Source of the DNA: Thermoplasmata archaeon
GTDB lineage: Archaea; Thermoplasmatota; Thermoplasmata; Halarchaeoplasmatales; Halarchaeoplasmataceae
Direction of reading: 5' to 3'
DNA length: 30,666 nt
Assembly: GCA_019594195.1 (NCBI GenBank)
Contig: JAFDTP010000009.1
Coordinates: 1-30,666, forward strand
Below, in pieces: positions 7,492-15,219 of the stretch. The notes below the pieces were generated by a model that worked only from the letters and a program-made list of their open reading frames with translations, was not told where the DNA came from and did not search any database. The translations under genes and the position numbers were made by a program. The number at the start of each line of letters is the position of its first letter. Within the stretch, counting starts at the first letter, position 1.

Positions 7492-7580
7492 GCAATCTCG
7501 AATTGATTGCATTTTGCTCCTTGCGCGGAACTTCGTTCCACTGAGCCGCAAAATGCTCACTGCGTTCACATTTTGCTCCT
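7492..7580 (+). repeat. Hairpin-rich element with nested inverted and direct repeats abutting tRNA-Glu
   Basis: Several structures overlap here. GCAATC (7492-7497) pairs with GATTGC (7505-7510). GCATTTTG (7509-7516) pairs perfectly with CAAAATGC (7549-7556) and encloses the small hairpin GGAAC/GTTCC (7527-7531 with 7535-7539). The 12-mer CATTTTGCTCCT occurs near 7510 (last base shifted by one T) and again at 7569-7580, where its GCTCCT is the first bases of the tRNA. CAAAATG at 7549-7555 can therefore pair with either copy. No ORF of note runs through it. It may be a structured tRNA leader or a small palindromic repeat inserted between promoter and tRNA. Confidence 0.55.
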
Positions 7581-7674
7581 GTGGTGTAGTCCGGCCAATC
7601 ATCTCGGCCTTTCGAGGCCGATGTAAGGCCAGGGAAAGCCGATCACGGGGGTTCGAATCCCCCCGGGAGCACCA
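7575..7674 (+). tRNA. tRNA-Glu (anticodon UUC) with a 22-nt intron; CCA encoded
   Basis: The acceptor stem GCTCCTG (7575-7581) pairs with CGGGAGC (7664-7670), followed by discriminator A and CCA (7672-7674). The D-arm GTGTAGTCCGGCCAATCAT is that of archaeal tRNA-Glu. The anticodon stem TCGGC (7604-7608) pairs with GCCGA (7638-7642), but only if 22 bases (7615-7636) are removed. The loop is then CTTTCGA with anticodon TTC at 7611-7613. The T-arm is GGGGG-TTCGAAT-CCCCC (7647-7663). Read without splicing, the extra bases would look like an abnormal variable arm. A T-run after the gene (about 7680-7684) could be its terminator. Confidence 0.92.
7615..7636 (+). other. Archaeal tRNA intron (position 37/38) with bulge-helix-bulge motif
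   Basis: The intron lies between G37 (7614) and A38 (7637). A canonical splicing motif can be drawn. CTTT (7609-7612) pairs with AGGG (7631-7634) as the 4-bp central helix, using two G-U pairs. The 5' bulge CGA (7613-7615) and the 3' bulge AAA (7635-7637) are each three bases, cut between the second and third. GGCC (7616-7619) pairs with GGCC (7627-7630) to close the intron hairpin with a seven-base loop. This is the substrate form of the archaeal tRNA splicing endonuclease. Confidence 0.88.
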
Positions 7675-7813
7675 TCAAACTTTTTCGTAGTATCGGGATT
7701 CGTCATTCCGTTTCACCTCCGTCGGAGTACCTATCATCTTTTTCTTTCATGTCATCATGCAAAATCTGTACAGATGAAAAAACTCTTATGCTCAAAGCTT
7801 ACTGATTATTACG

Positions 7814-8398
7814 ATGAAGAAATTTTGGACTTATTGTCCGAGATGCAGGTCAGGTTTTTATACTGACTTCGATATCGAAAAGAAAAAAGTCGATGTCAAA
7901 TGTCCGAACTGCGATCTTCTATACCGGGATATCTTGAAAGAGAGTCAGATAAGAGATGTGAAATATAATTGGGAGCTCAATGAAAAAATAGATCCCGGGA
8001 TGATATCGGAGGAGGAGACTACGAACCATCTAGATTTCGCTTCTTTCTCTTTGATAGCGGCACTGACACTTTTCGCGATAGGTGGGTTGTCACTACTAGT
8101 ATCAGATACTTTCACTGCTATACACGGTTCTATCGGACTCGCAGGCGGTATATTCAGCATCTTTGTGATGCTTGGCACTATAAATGCATATAAAAAGAGA
8201 TCTTTCGCGGTGGCATTTAGTGGGGCTTTTTTTTCGGTTCTGAGTTCCTTTATATGGGGCTTTTTGAACTTTCAAGGGCGTTTTCTGCTCTTCGGTAGAG
8301 GGTTATCCTCTTTGTATTTAGTACTCACTCTCTTCCTTTCGCTACAGAGTTTGATCCTCATCGTAAAAAACAGGTCGGTCTTTGATATCGGCCATTGA
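7814..8398 (+). CDS. Zinc-ribbon membrane protein, unknown function
   Basis: A 194-aa protein. The N-terminal 35 residues form a four-cysteine zinc ribbon (CPRC at 8-11, CPNC at 30-33). A polar linker follows to about residue 70, then four hydrophobic segments (about 74-96, 100-123, 130-152 and 160-185). Archaeal proteins with an N-terminal zinc ribbon and a membrane-spanning C-terminus are common and mostly uncharacterised; I cannot place it in a named family. It is transcribed alone, away from tRNA-Glu, and ends one base before the stop of the convergent antiporter gene. Confidence 0.75.
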   Translation: MKKFWTYCPRCRSGFYTDFDIEKKKVDVKCPNCDLLYRDILKESQIRDVKYNWELNEKIDPGMISEEETTNHLDFASFSLIAALTLFAIGGLSLLVSDTFTAIHGSIGLAGGIFSIFVMLGTINAYKKRSFAVAFSGAFFSVLSSFIWGFLNFQGRFLLFGRGLSSLYLVLTLFLSLQSLILIVKNRSVFDIGH

Positions 8399-8399
8399 A

Positions 8400-9353
8400 T
8401 CAGTATATGTATGCTATATAAGCGAAGTAAACTATCAACATAACGATCCCCTCTATCCTAGATATCTTCTTTCCAGTGTACATAGAAGTCGTTAAAAAGA
8501 CGCTGGCGACAATCATCACTATAAAACTAGAATATATCTCTCCTGAAAAAGTCAGTGGTAAGACAACCGCACTGATGCCTATCACCATGAGTATGTTGAA
8601 TGTATTGGACCCTATTACATTACCCAAAGAGATATCAGCTTCATCCCTGATAGCGGCCATGCTGGATGTGGAAAGTTCAGGAAGTGATGTGGCGATCGCT
8701 ATGATTGTCAATCCAACCACACCTTCTACCATATCGAAACGACCTATGTAGAATATAGCGGCACGGATCGCCAACTCGGACCCTAAGATGACTCCGGATA
8801 TACCTGCCGCAACTTTAGCGATACTCACTTTCCAATCAAAATCTTCACCATCTAATTTTACAGGAGTTTCCTCTTCACTGCTTTTTAGAACGGCGGAACC
8901 AAAAAAGATCAGGTAAGCCGCTAAAGCTAAAAGAAGGATCACGCCCTGCCATCTGTTTATCTCGTAAACGCCGGAAAAAAAGGGACCCGCGACAAGAATA
9001 AAAAGAACCATAGCACCGAACATAACGGGTATCTCTTTTTTTATGATCGCCACATCCACAGATATGGGTTTTATGATAGAGCTCACTCCTAGTACTAGGA
9101 GGATATTGGCGATGTTGGAGCCTATAACATTCCCCACCGATATCCCACTCCTGCCTTTGACCAATGCATTTAAGCTAGCTCCTAGCTCGGGCAAAGAAGT
9201 GCCAAATGAGACCAATGTCAGACCGATTATCAAGGTCGGTACGCCCAGGTAAGCAGCTATCATAGATCCTCCCTCTACTAGCATATCAGCCCCCTTCACG
9301 AGTAGGAGAACACCTACTGCTAACAGTAAAGTCCAACCCAACACTAGCAACAT
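8400..9353 (-). CDS. Calcium/cation antiporter (CaCA family, YrbG-like)
   Basis: A membrane antiporter of about 317 aa that probably exchanges Na+ or H+ for Ca2+. The two alpha-repeats that form the ion-binding site are visible: FGTSLPELGASLNAL with GNVIGSNIANILLVLG in the first half, and AIATSLPELSTSSMAAI with GNVIGSNTFNILMVIG in the second. The acidic loop EEETPVKLDGEDFDWK separates the halves. About ten hydrophobic segments can be counted, as usual for the family. The ATG at 9353 is chosen; an in-frame GTG at 9359 is an alternative. The gene is divergent from the TraB-like gene. Confidence 0.9.
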   Translation of the reverse strand: MLLVLGWTLLLAVGVLLLVKGADMLVEGGSMIAAYLGVPTLIIGLTLVSFGTSLPELGASLNALVKGRSGISVGNVIGSNIANILLVLGVSSIIKPISVDVAIIKKEIPVMFGAMVLFILVAGPFFSGVYEINRWQGVILLLALAAYLIFFGSAVLKSSEEETPVKLDGEDFDWKVSIAKVAAGISGVILGSELAIRAAIFYIGRFDMVEGVVGLTIIAIATSLPELSTSSMAAIRDEADISLGNVIGSNTFNILMVIGISAVVLPLTFSGEIYSSFIVMIVASVFLTTSMYTGKKISRIEGIVMLIVYFAYIAYIY

Positions 9354-9428
9354 AAGCACCTATTTCATCGTCTCTCTGCATAAAAAACTTTTAGTACGAT
9401 ATCATATCATTTGAGTTAGAATAATAAG

Positions 9429-10598
9429 ATGGAAGTTAGAGAGTTTAACGACAATATATCACTGGTAGGTGTCGACTATATCGCAAGCGAGAAGGTCAAC
9501 GTGGATCTTGTCGCTTTCATCGATCAATACGATCCAGATATAGTAGGACTCGCACTTTGTGAAAAGAGATTTGAGAGTATCGAGGAAAGGGAAAACTGGC
9601 TTAACAAGCCTTTGCTTCCATCCTACAAAAAAGGAGACACAGGCACACTCATCTACCAGACCTTCACCGAGGCGGTGAGAGAAAACCTTAGAAAATTCAA
9701 ACAGGTGGAACCTGAGACCCACATAGCTAAATTTGTTGAACTCTCCGATTTCCTGAACGTAGATATAGAGTTCATCGATAGGGACGTGACTTTGACTTTC
9801 AAAAGGGCATACGGGAACATGTCATCCCTAGAAAAACTGAAGATGGCCTGGTATTTTCGGTCGGCGATGCTTTCTTTCTCTGATGATACCAAGTCTAAGT
9901 CAATAGAGGGTATGGAAAAACAGGACGACCTAGTCGATGGCGTGCTCTGTTCGTTAGATAGGTTCGCTCCAGGTATTGCAAAAAAAGTGAAAAAAGAAAG
10001 AACTGAATATATGGCTAAAAAAATATTTCAACTCTCAGAGGAGAAAAAAGTATTAGGTATCGTGCCCAAAAGCAAGTTGGACATCATATTCGAAGAACTA
10101 AAAAAGCTAAAAAAAGAAGAAAAAGAAGGCGGAGGGAAAGGTTACGAACACCTTGAAAAAGTAGGTAAGAAAGTATATAAAAAGGCCCTCCGCTTTGCAT
10201 CGCCTGCTTTTTTCATCAGTCTCGCTATCTACCTTTTCATTTTCTCTGATTTTCTGAATATCTGGCAAGCATGGCTGTACTGGTTTCTAGCAGTTGGGGG
10301 TATGGCTTCTTTCGGAGCGTTTATAGGCAGGGGCCACATTCTTTCTATGATCACTTCATTCTTTTTAGCACCTTTCATGTCTTTGACCTTGATCGGACCG
10401 GGCTGGATCGCCGGCTATGTAGAGGCTAGGGTGAGAAATCCTAAGATAAAGGATGTCGATCTATTGACGTCCTCTAAATCGATCAATGATTTTTTGGCCA
10501 ATAATCTTATCAGACCAATAATGGTAGGAATATTTTCAAATGTCTTCACCTGGATCGGCCTTTTCGTGGTGCTCCCTCTACTGATAACCTTCGCCTGA
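9429..10598 (+). CDS. TraB/PrgY-like membrane protein lacking the usual histidine motifs
   Basis: The 389-aa protein follows the layout of archaeal TraB-family proteins: an N-terminal soluble domain (1-240) and about four C-terminal membrane segments (250-389). Recognisable family blocks are DIEFIDRDVTLTFKRAYGNM (112-131), KKERTEYMAKKI (188-199) and the end block APFMSLTLIGPGWIAGYVEA. Typical members have GTxH near the N-terminus and GxGH after the ERDxYMA block, both implicated in the Tiki/TraB metallopeptidase site. Here these read GVDY (14-17) and LGIVPKSKL (209-217), and the acidic residue of the VEL block appears as ALCEKRF. It is probably a non-catalytic or altered paralogue. Confidence 0.72.
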   Translation: MEVREFNDNISLVGVDYIASEKVNVDLVAFIDQYDPDIVGLALCEKRFESIEERENWLNKPLLPSYKKGDTGTLIYQTFTEAVRENLRKFKQVEPETHIAKFVELSDFLNVDIEFIDRDVTLTFKRAYGNMSSLEKLKMAWYFRSAMLSFSDDTKSKSIEGMEKQDDLVDGVLCSLDRFAPGIAKKVKKERTEYMAKKIFQLSEEKKVLGIVPKSKLDIIFEELKKLKKEEKEGGGKGYEHLEKVGKKVYKKALRFASPAFFISLAIYLFIFSDFLNIWQAWLYWFLAVGGMASFGAFIGRGHILSMITSFFLAPFMSLTLIGPGWIAGYVEARVRNPKIKDVDLLTSSKSINDFLANNLIRPIMVGIFSNVFTWIGLFVVLPLLITFA

Positions 10599-10655
10599 AA
10601 AACTGATGCTTGACGAAAAATATAACAACCTACAGAGTTCTACACCACCAACGAG

Positions 10656-11507
10656 ATGAAGTTCAAAAAAACTATCAGATGGTTCATAGAAGGAGTAGTG
10701 ATGGGGCTCGCGAACATAACTCCAGGAGTTTCAGGCGGGACCATGGCCCTATTGATGGGGATATATGAAAGGCTGATAAACGGGATAAATACGATACCTT
10801 TCAGGGGTTTCCTATCACTCATCAGAGGTGATAGAGATACTTTTATGAAGAAAGTGGGATCGATCGACTATGAGTTCCTTTCACCACTTATACTCGGTAT
10901 AGCATCTGCTACGCTGATACTTGCACGTTTGATCGGTACATTTCTAGATGATTACCAGGCGATGACCTTCGCCTTCTTTTTCGGCCTCATATTGGCATCG
11001 GCGGGAACTTTATACCACAGAATAGATCATCTTGATATTACGATCATAACTTCAGGGATTTTCGGATTCTTGTTAGCTTTTTATATAGTCGGCCTCTCAC
11101 CGTTCAGAGCAAACCATTCCCTTCCGATAATATTTTTTTCCGGCCTATTGTCGATACCGACTATGATATTGCCGGGTATCTCAGGCTCATTTGTCCTTAT
11201 AATATTACAACAATATGAATATCTGCTTAACGCGTTAAACAGTCTAGATATGATAGTCATCTTCGTATTTATGAGCGGTGCTGTGACCGGGTTATTCAGT
11301 TTCGCAAAACTCTTAGGGGTTCTCTTAGAAAAACATAAGATGGCAACCCTAGTATTCCTCTTTGGCCTTATATTAGGCGGGCTGAGGGCACCGGTCACTA
11401 GAGCTTTTAGTGCTGATCCTTCATTTTCAGAATGGATGATCCCTGCGATCCTAGGGGCAGTTCTCGTTAGTCTTTTAGACGCCCTATATAGGTCAAGTTT
11501 GGAGTAG
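10656..11507 (+). CDS. DUF368 family membrane protein (putative polyprenyl-phosphate transporter)
   Basis: A 283-aa membrane protein with the DUF368 signature near the N-terminus: GVVMGLANITPGVSGGTMAL (13-32) followed by GIYERLI. A second, inverted-type copy, LPGISGSFVLIILQQYEYLL, lies in the middle. Eight or so hydrophobic segments are visible. Bacterial DUF368 proteins (PopT) have been shown to recycle undecaprenyl phosphate across the membrane. In archaea the substrate would be a dolichyl-type phosphate, which is inference. It follows the TraB-like gene by 57 bases on the same strand and ends six bases from the convergent PHP gene. Confidence 0.88.
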   Translation: MKFKKTIRWFIEGVVMGLANITPGVSGGTMALLMGIYERLINGINTIPFRGFLSLIRGDRDTFMKKVGSIDYEFLSPLILGIASATLILARLIGTFLDDYQAMTFAFFFGLILASAGTLYHRIDHLDITIITSGIFGFLLAFYIVGLSPFRANHSLPIIFFSGLLSIPTMILPGISGSFVLIILQQYEYLLNALNSLDMIVIFVFMSGAVTGLFSFAKLLGVLLEKHKMATLVFLFGLILGGLRAPVTRAFSADPSFSEWMIPAILGAVLVSLLDALYRSSLE

Positions 11508-11513
11508 ATTCCA

Positions 11514-12170
11514 TCATATCCTTTTGAAACCTCTTTTGATCCATCGAGAGATCGTCCTTTTCAAGTAAAATGTATGTTCTAGAAAAGTTCTACTATCTCC
11601 GCCAACATCGGTATCACCTCTACTTATCTCTCGAACCGCATCTTCCCAATCTAAAGGACCTTCCAAAATCGTAAAGGCTTTTCCGATGGTATTCATCCTG
11701 TGTGCATCACTTCCACCGGTAGCGGGGACCTCAAGGTCCTCTGCTAGAGCTCTTGCTTTTTTATTGTTACTTTTTCCACATCTACCGTTTAAACCTTCTA
11801 TCGCATCCCAATCGTTTGCACGTACATTCTTTTCACCCAGACCAGAGGCGATCCTATAAGGATGAACAGCTATGGCTAAACCACCCTGTTCCCTTATCCT
11901 ATCTATGGTCTCAGCCACTGATAGGCGTGGTTCGACTTTTTCTTGTAAACCCAAACCCATAACGTGCCCTCCAGATGTGCTTATCTCTATCGCCGGAACG
12001 ATTATAAGGTCCGTTTCAACATCTTTCACACTGCGATATCCTTCTAAAGAATTATGATCGTGTATAGCTATACCATCCAATCCTATAGATTCAGCAGTTT
12101 CGATTATCTTTTTAGGAGATAAATCCGAGTCGTCTGAATATGATGAATGGATGTGCAGGTCAAATCTCAT
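11514..12170 (-). CDS. PHP-domain metal-dependent phosphoesterase
   Basis: A 218-aa PHP-family protein. The N-terminal FDLHIHSSYSDDS gives the HxH metal ligands, followed by GLDGIAIHDHNSLEG (HDH), IIVPAIEISTSGGHVMGLG (Glu and His ligands), AIAVHPYR and GGSDAHRMNTIG (the terminal Asp-His pair). All expected metal ligands appear intact, so it should be active on a phosphoester, perhaps as a nucleotide or nucleoside 3',5'-bisphosphate phosphatase. The ATG at 12170 is preferred over an upstream in-frame Met at 12194 because it is preceded by GAGGGA and begins directly with the PHP motif. It overlaps the end of the DUF447 gene by 11 bases, implying coupled translation. Confidence 0.87.
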   Translation of the reverse strand: MRFDLHIHSSYSDDSDLSPKKIIETAESIGLDGIAIHDHNSLEGYRSVKDVETDLIIVPAIEISTSGGHVMGLGLQEKVEPRLSVAETIDRIREQGGLAIAVHPYRIASGLGEKNVRANDWDAIEGLNGRCGKSNNKKARALAEDLEVPATGGSDAHRMNTIGKAFTILEGPLDWEDAVREISRGDTDVGGDSRTFLEHTFYLKRTISRWIKRGFKRI

Positions 12171-12738
12171 CAATTTTTCCCTCAACGAAGTCAAGAATCT
12201 TCTTTTTTAAATTAGAGTCGTTTTCTGCAAGGACATCTTCAACTTTTTCTTTTATCGACTTCTTCTGTTCTTCGTCTGCAACGTACATCCTGGTAGCATA
12301 AACCATGGCATCTACTAGAGGTTCTTCTCTACCGATATGATCCCCGTCGCCTCGCTTCTCGAGAACCTCCCCTTCGACCAGTTTTATCTCCGTATCGCCA
12401 TACTCGTCCTTCTCTTTTATCGTCCTTGTTCGTTTGACCTCACAGAAATAAATCCTAGTAGCGTCTTTCGGATAAAAAAACCCGCCATCTTTGACCAGAT
12501 CATCTTTGCTCAATTCTGACCTTTGAGGGCGATCGTGACCGGCAAGAGCTACTTTGTAGAACAATTCAGGCTTGTCCGTGAGTGAGAAAGTGAATCTAGA
12601 TCCATCTTTTAGTTTTCTAGCGGTATCTGAGGGCTTGTAAACTTGACTGCCTATGCTGCCTTCATCGATCTCAGCACCGATCGCGGCGGCGTTGATAGAA
12701 GATCCATTCGCGACCAAAATACCTTCGTAGTACGTCAT
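12160..12738 (-). CDS. DUF447 family protein (FMN-binding split-barrel-like)
   Basis: A 192-aa protein. The N-terminus (YYEGILVANGSSINAAAIGAEID, residues 3-25) matches the pattern of archaeal DUF447 proteins, in which a short strand pair is followed by an alanine-rich API/AIG segment. FTFSLTDKPELFYKVALAG (50-68) corresponds to their next conserved block. DUF447 members have a flavin-reductase-like split-barrel fold and no settled function. The C-terminal 45 residues are a charged helix. It lies between the SecB-like gene (one base apart) and the PHP phosphoesterase (11-base overlap), clearly one operon. Confidence 0.65.
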   Translation of the reverse strand: MTYYEGILVANGSSINAAAIGAEIDEGSIGSQVYKPSDTARKLKDGSRFTFSLTDKPELFYKVALAGHDRPQRSELSKDDLVKDGGFFYPKDATRIYFCEVKRTRTIKEKDEYGDTEIKLVEGEVLEKRGDGDHIGREEPLVDAMVYATRMYVADEEQKKSIKEKVEDVLAENDSNLKKKILDFVEGKIDEI

Positions 12739-12739
12739 A

Positions 12740-13210
12740 TCAAGCTACTTCCATCCCACCTTTAGGTGACGTGGTATTCGATTTATCTTCGCTTACATTG
12801 ACTTTCGGCAATGGTATCGGCGGAGGTAGGTTGATATTTTTAGCTAGTCCAACAGCTTCAGGTATGCAGTTGTTGATGATCGTGGTGTGTACTTTTTTCG
12901 CCACTTCATTAGGCATCTTGTTCTCTTTTTGCCATTTCTCGGCAAGATCCGGATACTCTCCAATTATCTTAAAACTACCTTCGATCTTGATTTTACCCAT
13001 GCCAGAGTAATTTGCCGTGAACCTAAAATCGACGTGTGTCGTATTGGCGTCCATCTTCTCCATCCTGGTAACTGAGCTGTTATGATTGATCTTGATATTG
13101 CCTTTCTTTGCTCCTTTTTTGCTGTACCTTTCGGCATCGATAGCCGTCAATTCAAAATTTTTTATCTTCATCGGGTTTTCTAGTCCTTGATACTTTAATA
13201 ATTTTTTCAT
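12740..13210 (-). CDS. SecB-like conserved archaeal protein
   Basis: A 156-aa soluble protein, first gene of the DUF447/PHP operon. The pattern is alternating beta strands (SSVTRMEKMDANTTHVDFRF, FTANYSGMGKIKIEGSFKI), then a helix with EVAKKVHTTIINNCIPEAVGLAKNI and the proline-rich LPPPIPLPKV near the end. This resembles the SecB export-chaperone fold as seen in archaeal SecB-like proteins, but the match is from memory of the pattern and is uncertain. The ATG at 13210 lies about 30 bases below a TATA element, which suggests a leaderless message; an internal ATG 13 codons later is possible. Confidence 0.5.
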   Translation of the reverse strand: MKKLLKYQGLENPMKIKNFELTAIDAERYSKKGAKKGNIKINHNSSVTRMEKMDANTTHVDFRFTANYSGMGKIKIEGSFKIIGEYPDLAEKWQKENKMPNEVAKKVHTTIINNCIPEAVGLAKNINLPPPIPLPKVNVSEDKSNTTSPKGGMEVA

Positions 13211-13237
13211 GGAGAGGACTTTTCCGAGAGGAGGGAA

Positions 13238-13249
13238 ATATTTATAGTC
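13238..13249 (-). promoter_or_regulatory. TATA box of the SecB-like/DUF447/PHP operon
   Basis: On the minus strand the segment reads GACTATAAATAT, a near-consensus archaeal TATA element. Its distance of about 30-35 bases to the ATG at 13210 points to a leaderless or near-leaderless transcript. Confidence 0.55.
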
Positions 13250-13301
13250 TTGCAGGACTTTTTTAAATTGATAAACGTATTTCTAAATTACTGTGGTCGT
13301 T

Positions 13302-13661
13302 ATGTCTCCAGCAAGCACAATCGAGGATATATTAGAAGACGTAAAAAAGGAACCAGACATCCAAGATTTAACTTTGGTTTCGAGGAACGGTATGCATATA
13401 GCGGGAAAGGCGCCTGAGGAGGCTCATCAAGAAACTTACGTCGCGATGTCAGCTATACTCTTAGGTGCCTCGGAAACCGCAACCTCAGAATTGAACGATG
13501 ATCTGAAGTATGTTTTGGTCGAATTGCAGGGTTCTCGGATCCTGGTCCAAGAGAGTGGAGAGTCAGCTATTCTTGTCACCAAATTAAAACCAGAGAGCGA
13601 GATCGAGAATGTATTGAAGACGACTGAAAAGGCTATCAAAGATCTAAGAAGTGCTCTATGA
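13302..13661 (+). CDS. Roadblock/LC7 domain protein
   Basis: A 119-aa single-domain protein. The pattern STIEDILEDVKKEPDIQDLTLVSRNGMHIAG, a helix with METYVAMSAILLGASETA-like spacing, LKYVLVELQGSRILVQESGESAILVTKL and a C-terminal helix is the Roadblock/LC7 (MglB-like) fold. In prokaryotes these proteins regulate small Ras-like GTPases; no such GTPase is in the window. I prefer the ATG at 13302 over a GTG at 13293. The last codons overlap the GTG start of the amidohydrolase gene by 11 bases, so the two are probably co-translated. Confidence 0.8.
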   Translation: MSPASTIEDILEDVKKEPDIQDLTLVSRNGMHIAGKAPEEAHQETYVAMSAILLGASETATSELNDDLKYVLVELQGSRILVQESGESAILVTKLKPESEIENVLKTTEKAIKDLRSAL

Positions 13662-15171
13662 TATCAAGGGGGTTTTATTTATCAGCAGAGGTTTTATAAA
13701 TTGTAATGTCATCCCAGTTAAAAACAGGTCTGAAAGGTATCACGGTTTCATGATCAAAGAAGGAAAAATAAGGCATGTAGATGATTTTGACAGGATAATG
13801 GGTGAGGCTGACGAAAAGATCGATCTCGGCGGTTTTTTTGTACTGCCTGGGTTTATAGATTCTCACACGCATCTGGTCGAGGAAGGACTGAAAATGGATA
13901 GAGTAGATCTTCTAGAGGGAGAAACCCTGGAAGAGATCAAATATTACCTGAAGAAAAAAGCCGATGACACTCCCGAAGGAGAATGGGTGGTCGGTTTCAA
14001 CTTCGACGAGTCCTCGTGGAAGACAATGGATTATCCTACAAAAGAAGATCTAGATGATGTCAGTGAAAAACATCCTATAGTGATCAAAAGGATCTGCGGA
14101 CACGTGGCAGTCGCAAACTCCCAAGCTTTGGAGATGATTGGTGAAGATTGGAAGAGAGTCAACAGGGAAAAGGGTCTGCTGAGAGAGGAAGTCGTATGGA
14201 ACCTTGACGATATAATGTCGATAAGTAAGGAGGAAAAAAAAGAAGCTCTCAAAAAGGCAATACAGAAGGTACATTCAAATGGGATCACATCTGTCCATGA
14301 TGTAGTAGATAGGAGTGATTGGGAAGCCTATAAAGAACTAGATGAAGAAGAAGACCTAGAACTGCGGGTGAACTGTTATTTACACTACGACGAATCTGAG
14401 GGGATGGCACCAACTGAAGTCAGCGATTTTCTTTCCCTCAAAGGTTTGAAGATGTACGCTGACGGCTCTATCGGTGCCAGGACCGCTGCGCTTCACGAGG
14501 AGTATTCCGACGACCCTAATAACAGAGGATTACTGCTTCTCAGCCGAAAAGAGATGGAAGAGATCATAGAGGATGCTGAAGGAAGGGACTTCCAGCTCAT
14601 GACACATGCGATCGGAGATCGGGCGATCTCCACAGTTTTAGATGCTTTCGAAAATGCGTCTGAGAGATGTGAGGAGTTGAGACACCGGATGGAGCACGCT
14701 GAGATGCTATGGGAAGATAGCATAAAAAGGATAAGAGATCTAGGGATGGTTCTATCAACCCAGCCAAACTACGCATATAAGTGGTCAAACTCTAGAGATA
14801 TGAACGAGAAACGACTGGGAAAAGAGAGGTTGGAGAAATGCAACCCCTATTGGGACATCCAAAGAGCTCTCATAGACATGGCCTTCGGATCCGACAATAT
14901 CGTATTATCACCTCTATTTAACATACATTACGCTATAAACCATCCGATACTGAACCAAAGGATCTCGACTTATAATGCGCTGAACAGTTACATCTACACC
15001 GGTGCTTACGCCTCAAGAAGTGAAGAAAGATACGGGTCCTTTGAAGAGGGGAAATTAGCCGATTTCGTCGTTTTGACGGAAAATCCACTTGAGGCAGAAG
15101 ATGTGAGGGATATAGATGTCAAGATGACCGTCGTGGGAGGAGATATAGTCTACGACGATAGAGAAGAATGA
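13651..15171 (+). CDS. Metal-dependent amidohydrolase, YtcJ-like
   Basis: A 506-aa amidohydrolase-superfamily enzyme. The metal-binding HxH (His72, His74) lies in GFIDSHTHLVEEG. GHVAVANSQAL, KMYADGSIGARTAAL, THAIGDRAI, RMEHAEML and FGSDN supply the later ligands and substrate loops characteristic of YtcJ-like members. The C-terminal block ADFVVLTENPLEAEDV is the usual closing strand pair. The substrate is unknown; relatives hydrolyse N-acyl compounds or exocyclic amides. A GTG at 13651 is the only start that keeps the N-terminal strand segment, and it lies inside the end of the Roadblock gene. Confidence 0.85.
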   Translation: MLYDIKGVLFISRGFINCNVIPVKNRSERYHGFMIKEGKIRHVDDFDRIMGEADEKIDLGGFFVLPGFIDSHTHLVEEGLKMDRVDLLEGETLEEIKYYLKKKADDTPEGEWVVGFNFDESSWKTMDYPTKEDLDDVSEKHPIVIKRICGHVAVANSQALEMIGEDWKRVNREKGLLREEVVWNLDDIMSISKEEKKEALKKAIQKVHSNGITSVHDVVDRSDWEAYKELDEEEDLELRVNCYLHYDESEGMAPTEVSDFLSLKGLKMYADGSIGARTAALHEEYSDDPNNRGLLLLSRKEMEEIIEDAEGRDFQLMTHAIGDRAISTVLDAFENASERCEELRHRMEHAEMLWEDSIKRIRDLGMVLSTQPNYAYKWSNSRDMNEKRLGKERLEKCNPYWDIQRALIDMAFGSDNIVLSPLFNIHYAINHPILNQRISTYNALNSYIYTGAYASRSEERYGSFEEGKLADFVVLTENPLEAEDVRDIDVKMTVVGGDIVYDDREE

Positions 15172-15219
15172 TCCGATTATCTTAAATAACCCTGCTCATT
15201 TTTAGTAAGCGGTGTCAAT

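Noticed and set aside
7492..7580. The repeats before tRNA-Glu as a CRISPR array
   Set aside because: There are only two direct copies with no regular spacing, and the structure is palindromic instead.
7604..7646. Reading the tRNA at 7575 as a class II (long variable arm) tRNA or as Arg/Ser
   Set aside because: The D-arm and acceptor are those of tRNA-Glu, and a full bulge-helix-bulge motif explains the extra 22 bases.
7466..7690. A 74-codon plus-strand frame running through tRNA-Glu
   Set aside because: It is low in typical coding character and overlaps the hairpin element and the whole tRNA.
7677..7760. Very short minus-strand frames (15-18 codons) behind a GGAGGTGA site near the tRNA-Glu 3' side
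   Set aside because: The ribosome binding site is good, but the frames either stop within 20 codons or run antisense into the tRNA; nothing supports translation.
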